Shown here piece by piece: positions 52,215 to 61,861 of a stretch of DNA of 64,000 nucleotides; position 1 is the stretch's first letter; every line of letters starts with the position of its first letter. This DNA is from Leuconostoc inhae (GTDB lineage Bacteria > Bacillota > Bacilli > Lactobacillales > Lactobacillaceae): assembly GCF_019656015.1 (NCBI RefSeq), contig NZ_BPKW01000004.1:207805-271804 (forward strand). The letters run 5' to 3'. The position numbers were made by a program, and so were the translations under genes. A model generated the notes under the pieces. The model made no database searches. It was not told the DNA's origin and saw only the letters and a list, made by a program, of their open reading frames with translations.

Positions 52215-53116
52215 TATTTTATCTCCGTGTTTTGTTTAAAGTAAGTAGTTAATCCTTGGGTAACTAAAGTTGCGACCTGTTTTTGATATTTTTCTGTACG
52301 AATTTTTTTAAAATTTTGGGGGTTATTGATGTAACCGAGTTCGAGCAGGGCAGCGGGCCGAGTGACCCGATCTAGCACAAGGTACTGCGTTCTATCAATA
52401 CCGCGATTGTTAATAGGGAGACCATCCAGTGCATTTTTGAGCGTAGTAACTAACGCGTAACTGTTTTGATGATAGTAGAATTGAGAAACACCACTTGCAG
52501 CTGTTGCACCATCTTCATTACCAGCGTGATCAAAGTGAACTGAGATTTGCGCATCTGCTTGATATTTTTCGGCTAGACGGGGAATGTGGAGCAGTGGTAC
52601 AAGAACGTCTTTGTCACGTGTCATAAAGACACGTGCGCCAGTTTTTTGTAACGCTGTGCGCATTTGTCGCGCTGTTCGTAAGGTATATGTCTTTTCAAAA
52701 AATTTACCGTTGACTGATGCTGAACCATTGTCACCGGACAAGCCTTCATATTTTTTACCTGGATTGCCACCGTGACCAGGGTCTAAAATAATTGTTGCTT
52801 CGCTAATTGGTGTTGCGGTCCGTAACGTTTTTGATTCAGCGACCCAGCCAGCGACCCAGCCAATTTTTTCGTTGTCAGTACGTCGTACTTTGTACCAACC
52901 ACGTGTCTTTTTTAGGATGATGAGATCTGTACCGTGTTTCAGAGATGCCGTAGATTTGTAGGTTCGGCCAGGGCCAGTACGAAATTGTACGTTATTTGGT
53001 TGTGTTGTTGTTTTGTCTTTATTAACAAGAGAGAGAATCAGACCAAATGTTGTTATTAATACAAGGGCAGTTATTACAATGCCAATTAAATTACTTAAGA
53101 GCCATTTTTTAATCAT
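52214..53116 (-). CDS. N-acetylmuramoyl-L-alanine amidase with SH3 domain
   Basis: Cell-wall hydrolase cutting between muramic acid and the stem peptide. The 300-residue protein has an N-terminal membrane anchor (about residues 8-30), an SH3b-type domain (about 40-95) that binds the wall, and an Amidase_3 domain with zinc ligands in ILDPGHGG (about 112), the following Glu and QISVHFDH (about 191), plus catalytic Glu in ALLELGYINNP. It is probably kept on the outer face of the membrane. Start ATG 53116 on the minus strand. Confidence 0.92.
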   Translation of the reverse strand: MIKKWLLSNLIGIVITALVLITTFGLILSLVNKDKTTTQPNNVQFRTGPGRTYKSTASLKHGTDLIILKKTRGWYKVRRTDNEKIGWVAGWVAESKTLRTATPISEATIILDPGHGGNPGKKYEGLSGDNGSASVNGKFFEKTYTLRTARQMRTALQKTGARVFMTRDKDVLVPLLHIPRLAEKYQADAQISVHFDHAGNEDGATAASGVSQFYYHQNSYALVTTLKNALDGLPINNRGIDRTQYLVLDRVTRPAALLELGYINNPQNFKKIRTEKYQKQVATLVTQGLTTYFKQNTEIK

Positions 53117-53269
53117 TTTATACCTACGCGAATCAATTTATATGTATCAATATTGTAACACATATCAACGTGTCCTTTACTTTCAAAAAATGTTACAATA
53201 ATTCTATGACATAGCAAGCCCCGCATGTTATGAAGGAATACTTAAACTTAAAGGTAAAAGGAAAACATT

Positions 53270-54517
53270 ATGTCAAAAGTAATGGCGGTCAACGCCGGGA
53301 GTTCATCACTTAAATTTCAATTGCTAGAAATGCCTGAAGAAGAGGTATTAATGCAAGGAATTATTGAACGCATTGGGCAGGAAAATGCTGAAATCTCTAT
53401 TAAATATGGTCAAAACATTGAACCAAAGCGTTTGATTGGTACTGAAGAAGGTCATATCACCTTGACAAAAAATGGTGGTCAAAAATTTGAGCATGAAATG
53501 GCAATTAAGGATCATGATCAAGCGATTGATATTTTGTTACAGAAAATGACAGATCTTGGTATTGTCAAAGATTTCAATGAAATCACAGGTGTGGGTCACC
53601 GTGTTGTTGCTGGTGGTGAATGGTTCAATCATTCGGTTGTTGTCACTGAAGAAGTTTTGACAAAAATTGATCGTTTGGCAGATTACGCACCGTTACACAA
53701 TCCGGCCAATGCGATGGGTATTCGTGCTTTTCAAAAATTGTTGCCAGATGCATTGTCTGTCGCAGTATTTGACACTTCTTTTCATCAAACAATGCCTGAA
53801 AAAAATTATCTTTATAGCATTCCTTATGAATATTATGCACGTTATGGCGCGCGTAAATACGGTGCGCACGGCACATCACATCGCTATGTAACTGAACGTG
53901 CTGCCAAAAAATTAGGTATCCCACTTGATGAATTTAATGCAATTTCATTTCATTTAGGCGCAGGTGCTTCAATTACAGCTATTAAGAATGGTAAATCATA
54001 TGATACATCAATGGGATTCACACCGTTAGCAGGTTTGACGATGGCAACACGTTCTGGGGATGTTGATCCATCATTAGTTTACTATATTCAAGAACGTGAA
54101 GGTCTGTCGAATGAAGAAATGTTATCAGTATTAAACAAAAAATCTGGTTTACTTGGCATTTCAACGATTTCAAGCGATATGCGTGATTTAGAAGAAGTTC
54201 AAGAAACTAACACGCATGCTAAATTAGCACTTGATATGTTCTATGATCGTGTTATTCGTTACGCTGGACAATACTTTGCTGAATTGGGACGTGTTGATGC
54301 GGTTATCTTTACTGCTGGTATTGGTGAAAATGATGCTGTAACACGTGCAAAAGTTTTAGAAGCGTTGGCATTTGCTGGCGTTAAAATAGACAATGATGCT
54401 AATAATGTTCGTGGAAAAGAAGCCATTTTGACGACTGAAGACTCAACTGTTACTGGATTATTGATTCCAACTAATGAAGAATTAATGATTGCACGTGATG
54501 TAGAATCACTACGTTAA
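53270..54517 (+). CDS. ackA: Acetate kinase
   Basis: Makes ATP and acetate from acetyl phosphate, the ATP-yielding branch of the heterofermentative pathway. The 415-residue protein has VMAVNAGSSSLKFQLLEMP, the HLGAGASITAIKNGKSYDTSMGFTPLAGL signature and FTAGIGENDAVTRAKV. It is slightly longer than the usual 395-400. AAAGGAAAA precedes the ATG. Phosphotransacetylase is not adjacent. Codon bias is strong, as expected for a highly expressed gene. Confidence 0.96.
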   Translation: MSKVMAVNAGSSSLKFQLLEMPEEEVLMQGIIERIGQENAEISIKYGQNIEPKRLIGTEEGHITLTKNGGQKFEHEMAIKDHDQAIDILLQKMTDLGIVKDFNEITGVGHRVVAGGEWFNHSVVVTEEVLTKIDRLADYAPLHNPANAMGIRAFQKLLPDALSVAVFDTSFHQTMPEKNYLYSIPYEYYARYGARKYGAHGTSHRYVTERAAKKLGIPLDEFNAISFHLGAGASITAIKNGKSYDTSMGFTPLAGLTMATRSGDVDPSLVYYIQEREGLSNEEMLSVLNKKSGLLGISTISSDMRDLEEVQETNTHAKLALDMFYDRVIRYAGQYFAELGRVDAVIFTAGIGENDAVTRAKVLEALAFAGVKIDNDANNVRGKEAILTTEDSTVTGLLIPTNEELMIARDVESLR

Positions 54518-54537
54518 AAATTTAATTATTGTACTTT

Positions 54538-54570
54538 AAAAGCAAGCCGTCTATAATAAGCTTGCTTTTT
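54538..54570 (+). terminator. ackA terminator
   Basis: AAAAGCAAGC (54538-54547) and GCTTGCTTTT (54560-54569), perfect 10-bp stem, then T. Confidence 0.92.
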
Positions 54571-54591
54571 AATTTGTTGTTAAGCGCAATA

Positions 54592-54625
54592 AAAAAGATT
54601 GATATTTTAAAATATCAATCTTTTT
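54592..54625. terminator. Palindromic terminator shared with the minus-strand pyrD gene
   Basis: AAAAAGATTGATATT and AATATCAATCTTTTT face each other around TTAA (54592-54625): a 15-bp stem with A and T runs. It mainly ends the gene on the minus strand. Confidence 0.92.
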
Positions 54626-54630
54626 ATAGT

Positions 54631-55569
54631 TTATGATATGACTTTTAATTTGCCACGTACATCATCTAAAGAATGATAGCCCTTTGATGTGAGTATCTCG
54701 GTTAATTCTTTCTCTAATCTTTCAAATACTGTGATACCTTCAATAGCAAGTTGCGAACCGACTTCAACTAAGTCAGCACCACACAATAGATGGTCATAGA
54801 CATCACGACCAGTTGTAACACCGCCTGTACCAATAATTTTAATATTTTTATTTAATCTGTCGCGCAATGCACGAACATTGGCTAATGCCGTTGCTTTGAC
54901 TAATGTGCCACCAATGCCACCAAAACCGGCTTTAGGTTTAATAACGACCGTATCAGTGTTTTCATCAATGACTAAGCCATTACCAATAGAATTAATGGTG
55001 TTAACAAAAGCTAAGGGGAATTTATTCAAGACAGCAGCAATATCATCAAAATGAACAATGTCAAAATAGGGTGGTAATTTAACGCCTAAAGGCTTTTTAA
55101 AAAAGGCAAAGGCTTCAGTTAGTATTTGTTCTGTAGCTTCAAAATCATAACCAGTTTGAGGTTTGCCGGGGACATTTGGGCAGGACAGATTTAATTCAAT
55201 GAGACCATCAAAATCAGCGTCTTGTAATTGATGTAACATATCAATATTTTCTTGTTTTGATAAACCAGCAATTGAAAAGAAAATTGGCTTATCAGTTTCT
55301 TTAGCGGAAACATAGTCCATGTAATAGTCAAATCCTTCATTAGGCAATCCCATTGAATTAATCGTTCCTAAACCATTGTTTAATTCATAATAACGTGGTG
55401 AGGGATTACCAGGACGTACTAAGGACGTGGCTGATTTAGTGACAACGGATCCGGTATATTCAGATGCTAGGACAGCATCTAATTCCTGACTTGTTTGGCA
55501 CATGACACCAGCAGCGTTAAGTAGAATATGATTAAAATGGTAGTTTTGAATAGTGGCTGTGAGTTGCAT
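54631..55569 (-). CDS. pyrD: Dihydroorotate dehydrogenase, class 1A
   Basis: FMN enzyme oxidising dihydroorotate to orotate; class 1A members use fumarate. The 312-residue protein has ELNLSCPNVPGKPQTGYD, where the Cys is the active-site base (about residue 131), and IIGTGGVTTGRDVYDHLLCGADLVEVGSQL binding FMN. It stands alone, away from other pyr genes, and no partner PyrK is present, as expected for 1A. Start ATG 55569 with GGAG upstream on the minus strand. Confidence 0.93.
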   Translation of the reverse strand: MQLTATIQNYHFNHILLNAAGVMCQTSQELDAVLASEYTGSVVTKSATSLVRPGNPSPRYYELNNGLGTINSMGLPNEGFDYYMDYVSAKETDKPIFFSIAGLSKQENIDMLHQLQDADFDGLIELNLSCPNVPGKPQTGYDFEATEQILTEAFAFFKKPLGVKLPPYFDIVHFDDIAAVLNKFPLAFVNTINSIGNGLVIDENTDTVVIKPKAGFGGIGGTLVKATALANVRALRDRLNKNIKIIGTGGVTTGRDVYDHLLCGADLVEVGSQLAIEGITVFERLEKELTEILTSKGYHSLDDVRGKLKVIS

Positions 55570-55672
55570 GATTGGTCTCCTCTGACTAATATGATATTCT
55601 CGTGAAATGTTTATCTAAGTATAACAAAAAAATAACACGATAAAAAGGATGAATGTTGGGTATAATAATAAT

Positions 55673-57553
55673 ATGAAACAATTTAGAGTAGACAATTTAA
55701 AAAGTACGTACGGTGAGAAAGTGTTATTTAACAATATCTCATTTTTAATCACAGAAGGTGACCGTATTGGTCTAATTGGTGTTAATGGGTCTGGTAAAAC
55801 GTCCCTGCTTAATGCTATTTCGGGTGTTAATCTGGCCGATTCAGGTAAAATATTCAAACAAAATGATTATACTATTGGTTATTTAACGCAAAATCCAGCG
55901 TTAGATGATAATGCTTTAGTAATGGATGCGATTTTTTCCGGTGATCAACCAGTTTTCAAAACGATTAGACAATACCAATATGCATTGCAACAATTTGGTG
56001 AACAGCCGACTAATATTAAAGTCGCACAAAAGTTTGAAGATGCACAAAATGCTATGGATCGCGATGAGGCTTGGACCACTGAGGCGCAAGTTAAATCCAT
56101 TTTAACGCAATTACACATGCCTGACTTGCAAAGGCAAATTAGTGAATTATCGGGCGGACAGCGTAAACGTGTCGGTTTAGCACAAATATTAATTGAAGCG
56201 CCCGATTTGTTAATTTTAGATGAACCAACAAACCATCTAGATTTTGATTCAATTGCATGGTTAGAAAAATACCTTGCCAATTATAAAGGTGCTGTTATAG
56301 CAGTAACTCACGACCGTTATTTTTTGGATGCAGTGACAACACGTATTTTTGAATTATCGTTTGGTGACCTGTATGAATATAAAGGTAACTATCAAGCCTA
56401 TATGATCGGTAAATCTCAACGTGTTGAACAAAGTAAGGTGGCTGATCATAAACAGCAACAGCTTTATAAACAAGAACTTGCTTGGATGCGTAAATCAGCA
56501 CGCGCACGAACAACGAAACAAACGGCTCGTGAAAATGCTTTTTCTGAATTAGAATCACAAATGGGTAATCTGAAGCTAGACGATGATGTTGCTGTGAATT
56601 TAGGACAGCAACGTTTGGGTAAAAAAGTGATTGTTATTGAGGATGCCAGTATTCAATTCAATGATAAAATCATATTGAAAAATTTTAATTTACGTATAGC
56701 AGCAGGTGATCGTATTGGTATTACCGGTGAAAATGGTGCCGGTAAATCAACCTTTTTGAATGCAATTGCAGGTCGCTTACCTGTAACTAGCGGTGTAATT
56801 GAATTAGGCGAAACGGTCAAAATGGCCTATTATACGCAAACGACAGAAGAAATACCAGATGATAAAAGAGTCATTGCCTATTTGTCAGACGTTGCTGAAT
56901 CGGTGACAGATAAAAATGGTAATCAAGTGAGTGTTTCAGAACTGCTAGAACAATTTTTGTTCCCACCTTTTATGCACGGTACACTGATACGTAAGTTATC
57001 CGGTGGTGAAAAAAGACGATTGTATCTTTTGAAATTGCTATTACAACAACCAAATGTTTTATTATTGGATGAACCAACAAATGATTTAGATATTGGCACG
57101 TTAACCGTGTTAGAGGATTTTTTGTCAGGATTTTCTGGGGCTGTTATTACTGTTTCTCATGATCGTTACTTTTTAGATAAGGTAGCCAATCAATTATATA
57201 TGTTCCAAGGGAATGGCATTGTTGAACGTTACGATGGGTTATTTAGCCAATATTTGATACAACATGCGGATGATCAACCAAAAGCAGCGGAAAAATTAAT
57301 TGTTGAAAAGACGCAATCAGTTACGGTACAAAAGAAAAAATTAACCTATAATGAGAAAAAAGAATGGGCAACAATTGAAGATGAAATTGCAAAATTAGAA
57401 AATAGATTAAGTACGATACCAGACGATATGGCAAAAAATGGGACTGATTATGTTAAACTAGGTGATTTGCAAAAAGAATCCGATAAACTAGAAGCAGAAC
57501 TTGATGAGAAAATGTCGCGATGGGAATATCTGGGTGACATTGTAGGTGACTAG
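55673..57553 (+). CDS. ABC-F family ATPase
   Basis: Soluble protein with two ABC ATPase domains and no membrane segments, of the kind that acts on ribosomes. Walker A GVNGSGKT (about residue 40) and GENGAGKST (about 357), signatures SGGQRKR and SGGEKRR, Walker B LLILDEPTNHLDF and LLLDEPTND. A C-terminal coiled-coil region (LTYNEKKEWATIEDEIAKLE) follows, as in Uup. It could be a translation factor or a mild antibiotic-resistance determinant. Start 55673 gives the natural N-terminus MKQFRVDNL; an in-frame ATG at 55649 is possible. No good ribosome binding site fits either. Confidence 0.9.
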   Translation: MKQFRVDNLKSTYGEKVLFNNISFLITEGDRIGLIGVNGSGKTSLLNAISGVNLADSGKIFKQNDYTIGYLTQNPALDDNALVMDAIFSGDQPVFKTIRQYQYALQQFGEQPTNIKVAQKFEDAQNAMDRDEAWTTEAQVKSILTQLHMPDLQRQISELSGGQRKRVGLAQILIEAPDLLILDEPTNHLDFDSIAWLEKYLANYKGAVIAVTHDRYFLDAVTTRIFELSFGDLYEYKGNYQAYMIGKSQRVEQSKVADHKQQQLYKQELAWMRKSARARTTKQTARENAFSELESQMGNLKLDDDVAVNLGQQRLGKKVIVIEDASIQFNDKIILKNFNLRIAAGDRIGITGENGAGKSTFLNAIAGRLPVTSGVIELGETVKMAYYTQTTEEIPDDKRVIAYLSDVAESVTDKNGNQVSVSELLEQFLFPPFMHGTLIRKLSGGEKRRLYLLKLLLQQPNVLLLDEPTNDLDIGTLTVLEDFLSGFSGAVITVSHDRYFLDKVANQLYMFQGNGIVERYDGLFSQYLIQHADDQPKAAEKLIVEKTQSVTVQKKKLTYNEKKEWATIEDEIAKLENRLSTIPDDMAKNGTDYVKLGDLQKESDKLEAELDEKMSRWEYLGDIVGD

Positions 57554-57650
57554 ATTTGTAGTTTAATTGTTTAATTTATGATTTGTGTTATACCATATTT
57601 GTTTGTGACAATGACCATGAAATAACGTATTATTTTCTGAGGAAAACGAT

Positions 57651-58517
57651 ATGAACTTAAACCAACAATTATTAGCAATTCATGTAACACAAGGAATTGG
57701 TATGGCAACTGAGGCGCGCCTTATTGAAGCTATGAATTCTGACTTGTTACCCAAGACTTATCCCTGGTCACTAGATGTATTACTACAAATAACGCATCGT
57801 GCTTATCATGATAGAATTCGAGCAACTTACTCGATTGCATTACAACATGCAAATAATTTTAAGGGCAACTATCTGACTTACGCTGATGATGGCTACCCAC
57901 AACGTTTGCGAGAAATATTTGAACCACCACTTGTATTGTTTTATGAAGGCCAATTGGCTGCTTTAAGATTACCCAGCTTATCTGTCGTAGGAACACGCTC
58001 GGCAACAGCTTATGGTCTAAATAGTTTGCGTCACTTGTTACCACCAGTTATTCAATCTAGCATAGCAATTGTGTCTGGTTTGGCGCAAGGAATAGATGTG
58101 ATGGCTCATCAAATGACTTTTGCCAACAATGGCGTTCCAATTGCTGTTATTGGTACTGGTACGGACGTTGCTTATCCGAGACGCAACGCGCTATTGCAAA
58201 AACAGATTACGCAACAAGGATTAGTGATCAGTGAGTATGGGCCTGGCGTCGGACCACATCGCTCTCATTTTCCGGCAAGAAATCGTATTATTGCTGGATT
58301 GTCCTCAGCTACCTTAGTTGTTGAAGCAAAAATAAAATCAGGTAGTTTAATTACTGCTAACGTTGCTTTACAAAATAATCGTGAAGTCTTATCAATTCCT
58401 GGATCGATTTTTTCAGAAGAATCACAAGGTACCAATGAATTACTCAGTTTGGGTGCCAAGCTAGTCACAAAACCTCAAGATATTATAGAAAGTGTCCAAA
58501 TGCTTGACATAATCTGA
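57651..58517 (+). CDS. dprA: DNA processing protein DprA
   Basis: Loads RecA on incoming single-stranded DNA in transformation. The 288-residue protein has the Rossmann-like core with SVVGTRSATAYGLNSL, AIVSGLAQGIDVMAHQMT, GVPIAVIGTGTDVAYPRRN and the FPARNRIIAGLSSATLVVEA segment, all intact. The usual C-terminal winged helix of some DprA proteins is absent. TGAGGA precedes the ATG. dprA-topA is a conserved pair in Firmicutes; whether the strain is competent is unknown. Confidence 0.93.
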   Translation: MNLNQQLLAIHVTQGIGMATEARLIEAMNSDLLPKTYPWSLDVLLQITHRAYHDRIRATYSIALQHANNFKGNYLTYADDGYPQRLREIFEPPLVLFYEGQLAALRLPSLSVVGTRSATAYGLNSLRHLLPPVIQSSIAIVSGLAQGIDVMAHQMTFANNGVPIAVIGTGTDVAYPRRNALLQKQITQQGLVISEYGPGVGPHRSHFPARNRIIAGLSSATLVVEAKIKSGSLITANVALQNNREVLSIPGSIFSEESQGTNELLSLGAKLVTKPQDIIESVQMLDII

Positions 58518-58557
58518 TATGCTATATAATAAGAAGTAAATTATAAGGCATATTCTA

Positions 58558-60648
58558 ATGGTAGAGACAAAAAAGAAAACAATAAAATCAGTTACAAAGA
58601 AAACAACAAAACGTAAACGCGCTAAAGTTAAGAAGAATCTTGTTATTGTTGAAAGCCCATCAAAGGCAAAAACAATTGAGAAATATCTTGGGAGCTCATA
58701 TAAAGTTGTTGCGAGTTTAGGACATATTCGTGATTTACCAAAATCAACGCTTGGCGTTGACGTTGAAAATGATTACGATCCAAAATATATTAACATCCGC
58801 GGTAAAGGGGATGTTATTAAGGGATTACGTAAGGAAGCAAAAGCAGCTAAAAAAGTTTATCTGGCAAGCGATCCGGATCGTGAAGGCGAAGCTATTGCCT
58901 GGCACTTACAACATATTTTAAATTTAGATTCCCAAGAGCCTAACCGTGTGGTGTTCAATGAGATTACGAAAGATACGATTAAAAATGCCTTTAAGACACC
59001 GCGTAAAATAAATCAAGATCTTGTTGATGCACAACAAGCACGCCGTATTCTAGATCGTTTAGTAGGCTATTCAATTTCGCCAATTTTGTGGAAAACAGTC
59101 AAACGCGGTTTATCTGCAGGACGTGTTCAATCAGTTGCATTGGGGCTGATTATCACACGTGAACGTCAAATTCAAGCATTCGAGCCAGAGGAATACTGGA
59201 CGTTAGATTCAGAATTTAAAAAATCTCGTTCAAAGTTCAAGTCCTCTTTCTATGGGTTTGACGGCAAAAAACAACCCTTACCGGATAACGAGAGTGTTCA
59301 ACATGTCTTAAAACGTATTGACCAATCGGCTGATTTTAATATTGTTAAGGTAGAAGCTAAAGAACGCAAACGTAATCCACAGCAGCCTTTTACAACATCG
59401 ACAATGCAACAAACTGCTAATACACAGTTAAATTTTAGAACACGTAAAACAATGATGGCGGCGCAACAATTATATGAAGGTGTTAATTTAGGACGAGGTA
59501 TTGGTCAAACTGGATTGATTACTTATATGCGTACTGATTCAACACGTATTTCTTCTCTGGCTCGTAATGCGGCTGCTTTATATATTCATGATACTTGGGG
59601 GGAAGAATACTCTCAACACAAACCAATTCAGGGTAAGTTGCCTGAAGGCGCTCAAGATGCACACGAAGCTGTTCGTCCCACTGATGTGACAAGAACACCT
59701 GAAAGCATAAAAGATAAATTAACGCCGGATCAATTTAAACTATACTCATTAATATGGTCGCGCTTTGTTGCAAGCCAAATGACCCCAGAAATATTAGATA
59801 CTATGGCTGTGACCATTGAACAAAATGATGTTATTTTCCGTGCAAACGGTTCTAAAACAAAATTTCAAGGATTTACTAAAGCATATCCGGCAGCTAAAGA
59901 AAAAGATAACACTTTGCCCAATTTATCAGTTGGAGACAAAGTTAAATTAGCGCGTACAAATCCAGAACAACACTTCACATTACCACCAGCACGCTATTCT
60001 GAAGCTGCGTTAATTAAAGCTTTGGAAGAAAATGGTGTTGGCCGACCATCAACTTATGCACCAACATTAGATACAATTCAACGACGAAACTACGTTAGAA
60101 TTGATGCACGTAAATTTTTGCCTACTGAATTAGGTGAAATTGTACAAACAATTGTCGAAGAGAGTTTCCCAGATATCACAGATACACATTTTACAGCTAG
60201 CATAGAGCATGAATTAGACGAGGTAGAAATAGGTGATAAACACTGGGTACCAGTGATTGATTCTTTTTATAAACCGTTTTCAAAGGAAGTTGAACAAGCA
60301 GCAGCTACTTTAGAAAAAGTCATTATGCATGACGAGCTTGCCGGGATGAATTGTGAGATTTGCGGTGCACCAATGATTGTTAAAATGGGCCGTTATGGTA
60401 AGTTTCATGCTTGTGCAAGATTTCCAGATTGTCGTAACACACAAACAATTATTAAAGAGATTGGCTTACTATGTCCAAAATGTCATAAAGGTCAAATCGT
60501 TGAGCGTAAAACGAAGCGACAACGTACATTTTATGGTTGCTCTCGTTACCCAGATTGTGAATTTGTATCTTGGGATAAACCAACAGAAAAAACTTTGCCG
60601 GATGGCACGACACCAAAAGCGCATGAAGATGAAGTACCAAAAGCATAA
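58558..60648 (+). CDS. topA: DNA topoisomerase I
   Basis: Relaxes negative supercoils. The 696-residue type IA enzyme has [34 protein letters not shown] (acidic triad), the active-site Tyr in [11 protein letters not shown] (about 320), and two C-terminal zinc ribbons: CEICGAPM...CARFPDC and CPKCHKG...CSRYPDC. The N-terminus carries a Lys/Thr-rich extension of about 25 residues ([20 protein letters not shown]), not part of the core fold. AAGG upstream of ATG 58558 is weak. Confidence 0.96.
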   Translation: MVETKKKTIKSVTKKTTKRKRAKVKKNLVIVESPSKAKTIEKYLGSSYKVVASLGHIRDLPKSTLGVDVENDYDPKYINIRGKGDVIKGLRKEAKAAKKVYLASDPDREGEAIAWHLQHILNLDSQEPNRVVFNEITKDTIKNAFKTPRKINQDLVDAQQARRILDRLVGYSISPILWKTVKRGLSAGRVQSVALGLIITRERQIQAFEPEEYWTLDSEFKKSRSKFKSSFYGFDGKKQPLPDNESVQHVLKRIDQSADFNIVKVEAKERKRNPQQPFTTSTMQQTANTQLNFRTRKTMMAAQQLYEGVNLGRGIGQTGLITYMRTDSTRISSLARNAAALYIHDTWGEEYSQHKPIQGKLPEGAQDAHEAVRPTDVTRTPESIKDKLTPDQFKLYSLIWSRFVASQMTPEILDTMAVTIEQNDVIFRANGSKTKFQGFTKAYPAAKEKDNTLPNLSVGDKVKLARTNPEQHFTLPPARYSEAALIKALEENGVGRPSTYAPTLDTIQRRNYVRIDARKFLPTELGEIVQTIVEESFPDITDTHFTASIEHELDEVEIGDKHWVPVIDSFYKPFSKEVEQAAATLEKVIMHDELAGMNCEICGAPMIVKMGRYGKFHACARFPDCRNTQTIIKEIGLLCPKCHKGQIVERKTKRQRTFYGCSRYPDCEFVSWDKPTEKTLPDGTTPKAHEDEVPKA

Positions 60649-60693
60649 TAATAGCGTAGTATTGTATACGATTTTAACACATAAATAAATGTC

Positions 60694-60782
60694 AAAAAGC
60701 TTAGTTTTGAGGAAAATTCACCAAATTTGTTAGGATTTATCTAACTGTTTGAAAAAATTTTCAGGTCAAAACAAGCTTTTTT
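60694..60782 (+). terminator. Long branched hairpin after topA
   Basis: AAAAAGCTT and GTTTTGA (60694-60710) pair with TCAAAAC and AAGCTTTTTT (60766-60782), 16 bp with a one-base bulge, ending in T. Inside, GAAAATT pairs with AATTTTC (60712-60718, 60756-60762) and GTTAG with CTAAC (60729-60745). It likely terminates topA, but the 89-base length is unusual. Confidence 0.7.
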
Positions 60783-60801
60783 AATTATTTGAGGAACGTC
60801 A

Positions 60802-60830
60802 TTGTTTTTTTCTAAAAAAAAGCGTAAAAT
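60802..60830 (+). promoter_or_regulatory. Promoter of the PTS operon
   Basis: TTGTTT (60802-60807), 17-base spacer, TAAAAT (60825-60830). The start of transcription near 60837 would lie just before the cre site at 60844. Confidence 0.6.
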
Positions 60831-60840
60831 ATTAATTAAG

Positions 60841-60860
60841 ATATGTAAGCGCTTACATAT
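60841..60860 (+). promoter_or_regulatory. cre site (CcpA operator)
   Basis: TGTAAGCGCTTACA (60844-60857) matches the cre consensus TGWAANCGNTNWCA at every fixed position and lies in a perfect 20-base palindrome. Being just downstream of the -10, it should let CcpA repress the PTS operon when a preferred sugar is used. Confidence 0.9.
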
Positions 60861-60892
60861 AAAAGTCATTTATCTAAAAGTGGGAGGAAAAA

Positions 60893-61327
60893 ATGAAATA
60901 TCTTATTTTGGTCAGTCATGGTAAGTTTTCAGAAGGCTTGAGAGATGCTCTTGGAATGTTTGTTGGTGATAACATGGATTCAATACAAGCAATAGGGTTG
61001 CAGCCAGGGGAAGACACACAAATATTGGCTACACGCTTTAAAAAGCTTGTTTCTCAATTAGATGCCAATGCGGAACTCGTTGTCTTGGGAGATATCATGG
61101 GAGGGAGCCCATTAACTACAATAACTAATGTGTTGAACCAGGAAGGAAAGCTAGAAAAATCCATTATCTTGGGTGGCATGAATTTTCCAATGGCGCTAAA
61201 TGCTGCGATTTTAAAAGATACTCTCAGTCAACAGGAATTAGTAACAGCTATTATGAAAGAAGCAGTGTCAGCCGTGAAACAATTTTCATTAATTGAAAAA
61301 TCGGATGAAAATGATGACGATATTTGA
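60893..61327 (+). CDS. Mannose-family PTS EIIA component
   Basis: Cytoplasmic phosphocarrier domain of the mannose-sorbose class. The 144-residue protein has the phospho-site His9 in VSHGKFSEG. In this operon IIA and IIB are separate proteins, unlike the fused ManX/ManL (IIAB) in many relatives. It is the first gene behind the cre-controlled promoter; GGGAGG precedes the ATG. The sugar (mannose, glucose, fructose or an amino sugar) cannot be told. Confidence 0.93.
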   Translation: MKYLILVSHGKFSEGLRDALGMFVGDNMDSIQAIGLQPGEDTQILATRFKKLVSQLDANAELVVLGDIMGGSPLTTITNVLNQEGKLEKSIILGGMNFPMALNAAILKDTLSQQELVTAIMKEAVSAVKQFSLIEKSDENDDDI

Positions 61328-61342
61328 AAGGAAGAATAGATT

Positions 61343-61837
61343 ATGAGCATTTCATTTGTACGTATTGATGACAGAATTATCCATGGACAAACAGTCACAC
61401 GTTGGGCAAAAGAATACCCATGTGATGGGCTAATAGCGGTAAACGATGCTGCGGCATCAAATCCAGTTCTAAAGGAAGCATTCATCAGTGCTTCTGAAAA
61501 AAAGACGTTTGTTTGGACATTGGCACACTTTAAGGAAAAACAAGCACAAGTATTGGCCTCTAAACGTCAATATTTTCTTATCACAAAAACACCACAAGAC
61601 ATGAAAACAATTCTTGTTGACTTTGGGTTTGTACCAGGAGACGTTAAAAAAGTCATTGTTGGACCAGCCAATGATCGACCTCATGCCATCAAACTAGGTA
61701 ATAATCAATCTATTCTTCCTGAAGAGGCTGTGGCATTTGAAGCCATTCAAGCGCAAGACTATCAGGTTAAATTTCAATTATTGCCGGACGTTTCAATTGG
61801 CTATTGGAATGATTTCAAAGGAAAATTTAATTTATAA
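61343..61837 (+). CDS. Mannose-family PTS EIIB component
   Basis: A 164-residue IIB protein that takes the phosphate from IIA and gives it to the sugar. The phospho-site His14 is in VRIDDRIIHGQTVTRW, the hallmark of the family. AAAGGAAG precedes the ATG. It is 15 bases after the IIA gene and 24 bases before IIC, in the usual order. All sequence elements of a functional IIB are seen. Confidence 0.95.
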   Translation: MSISFVRIDDRIIHGQTVTRWAKEYPCDGLIAVNDAAASNPVLKEAFISASEKKTFVWTLAHFKEKQAQVLASKRQYFLITKTPQDMKTILVDFGFVPGDVKKVIVGPANDRPHAIKLGNNQSILPEEAVAFEAIQAQDYQVKFQLLPDVSIGYWNDFKGKFNL

Positions 61838-61861
61838 CTTGATATAGAAAAGGTGAGGAAT

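Noticed and set aside
60377..60688. 103-codon frame at the 3' end of topA
   Set aside because: It overlaps the zinc ribbons of TopA in another frame and lacks a ribosome binding site.
60783..60892. Sigma-54 (-24/-12) promoter for the PTS operon
   Set aside because: No TGGCAC-N5-TTGC-like pair is found; a sigma-A type promoter with cre explains the region.
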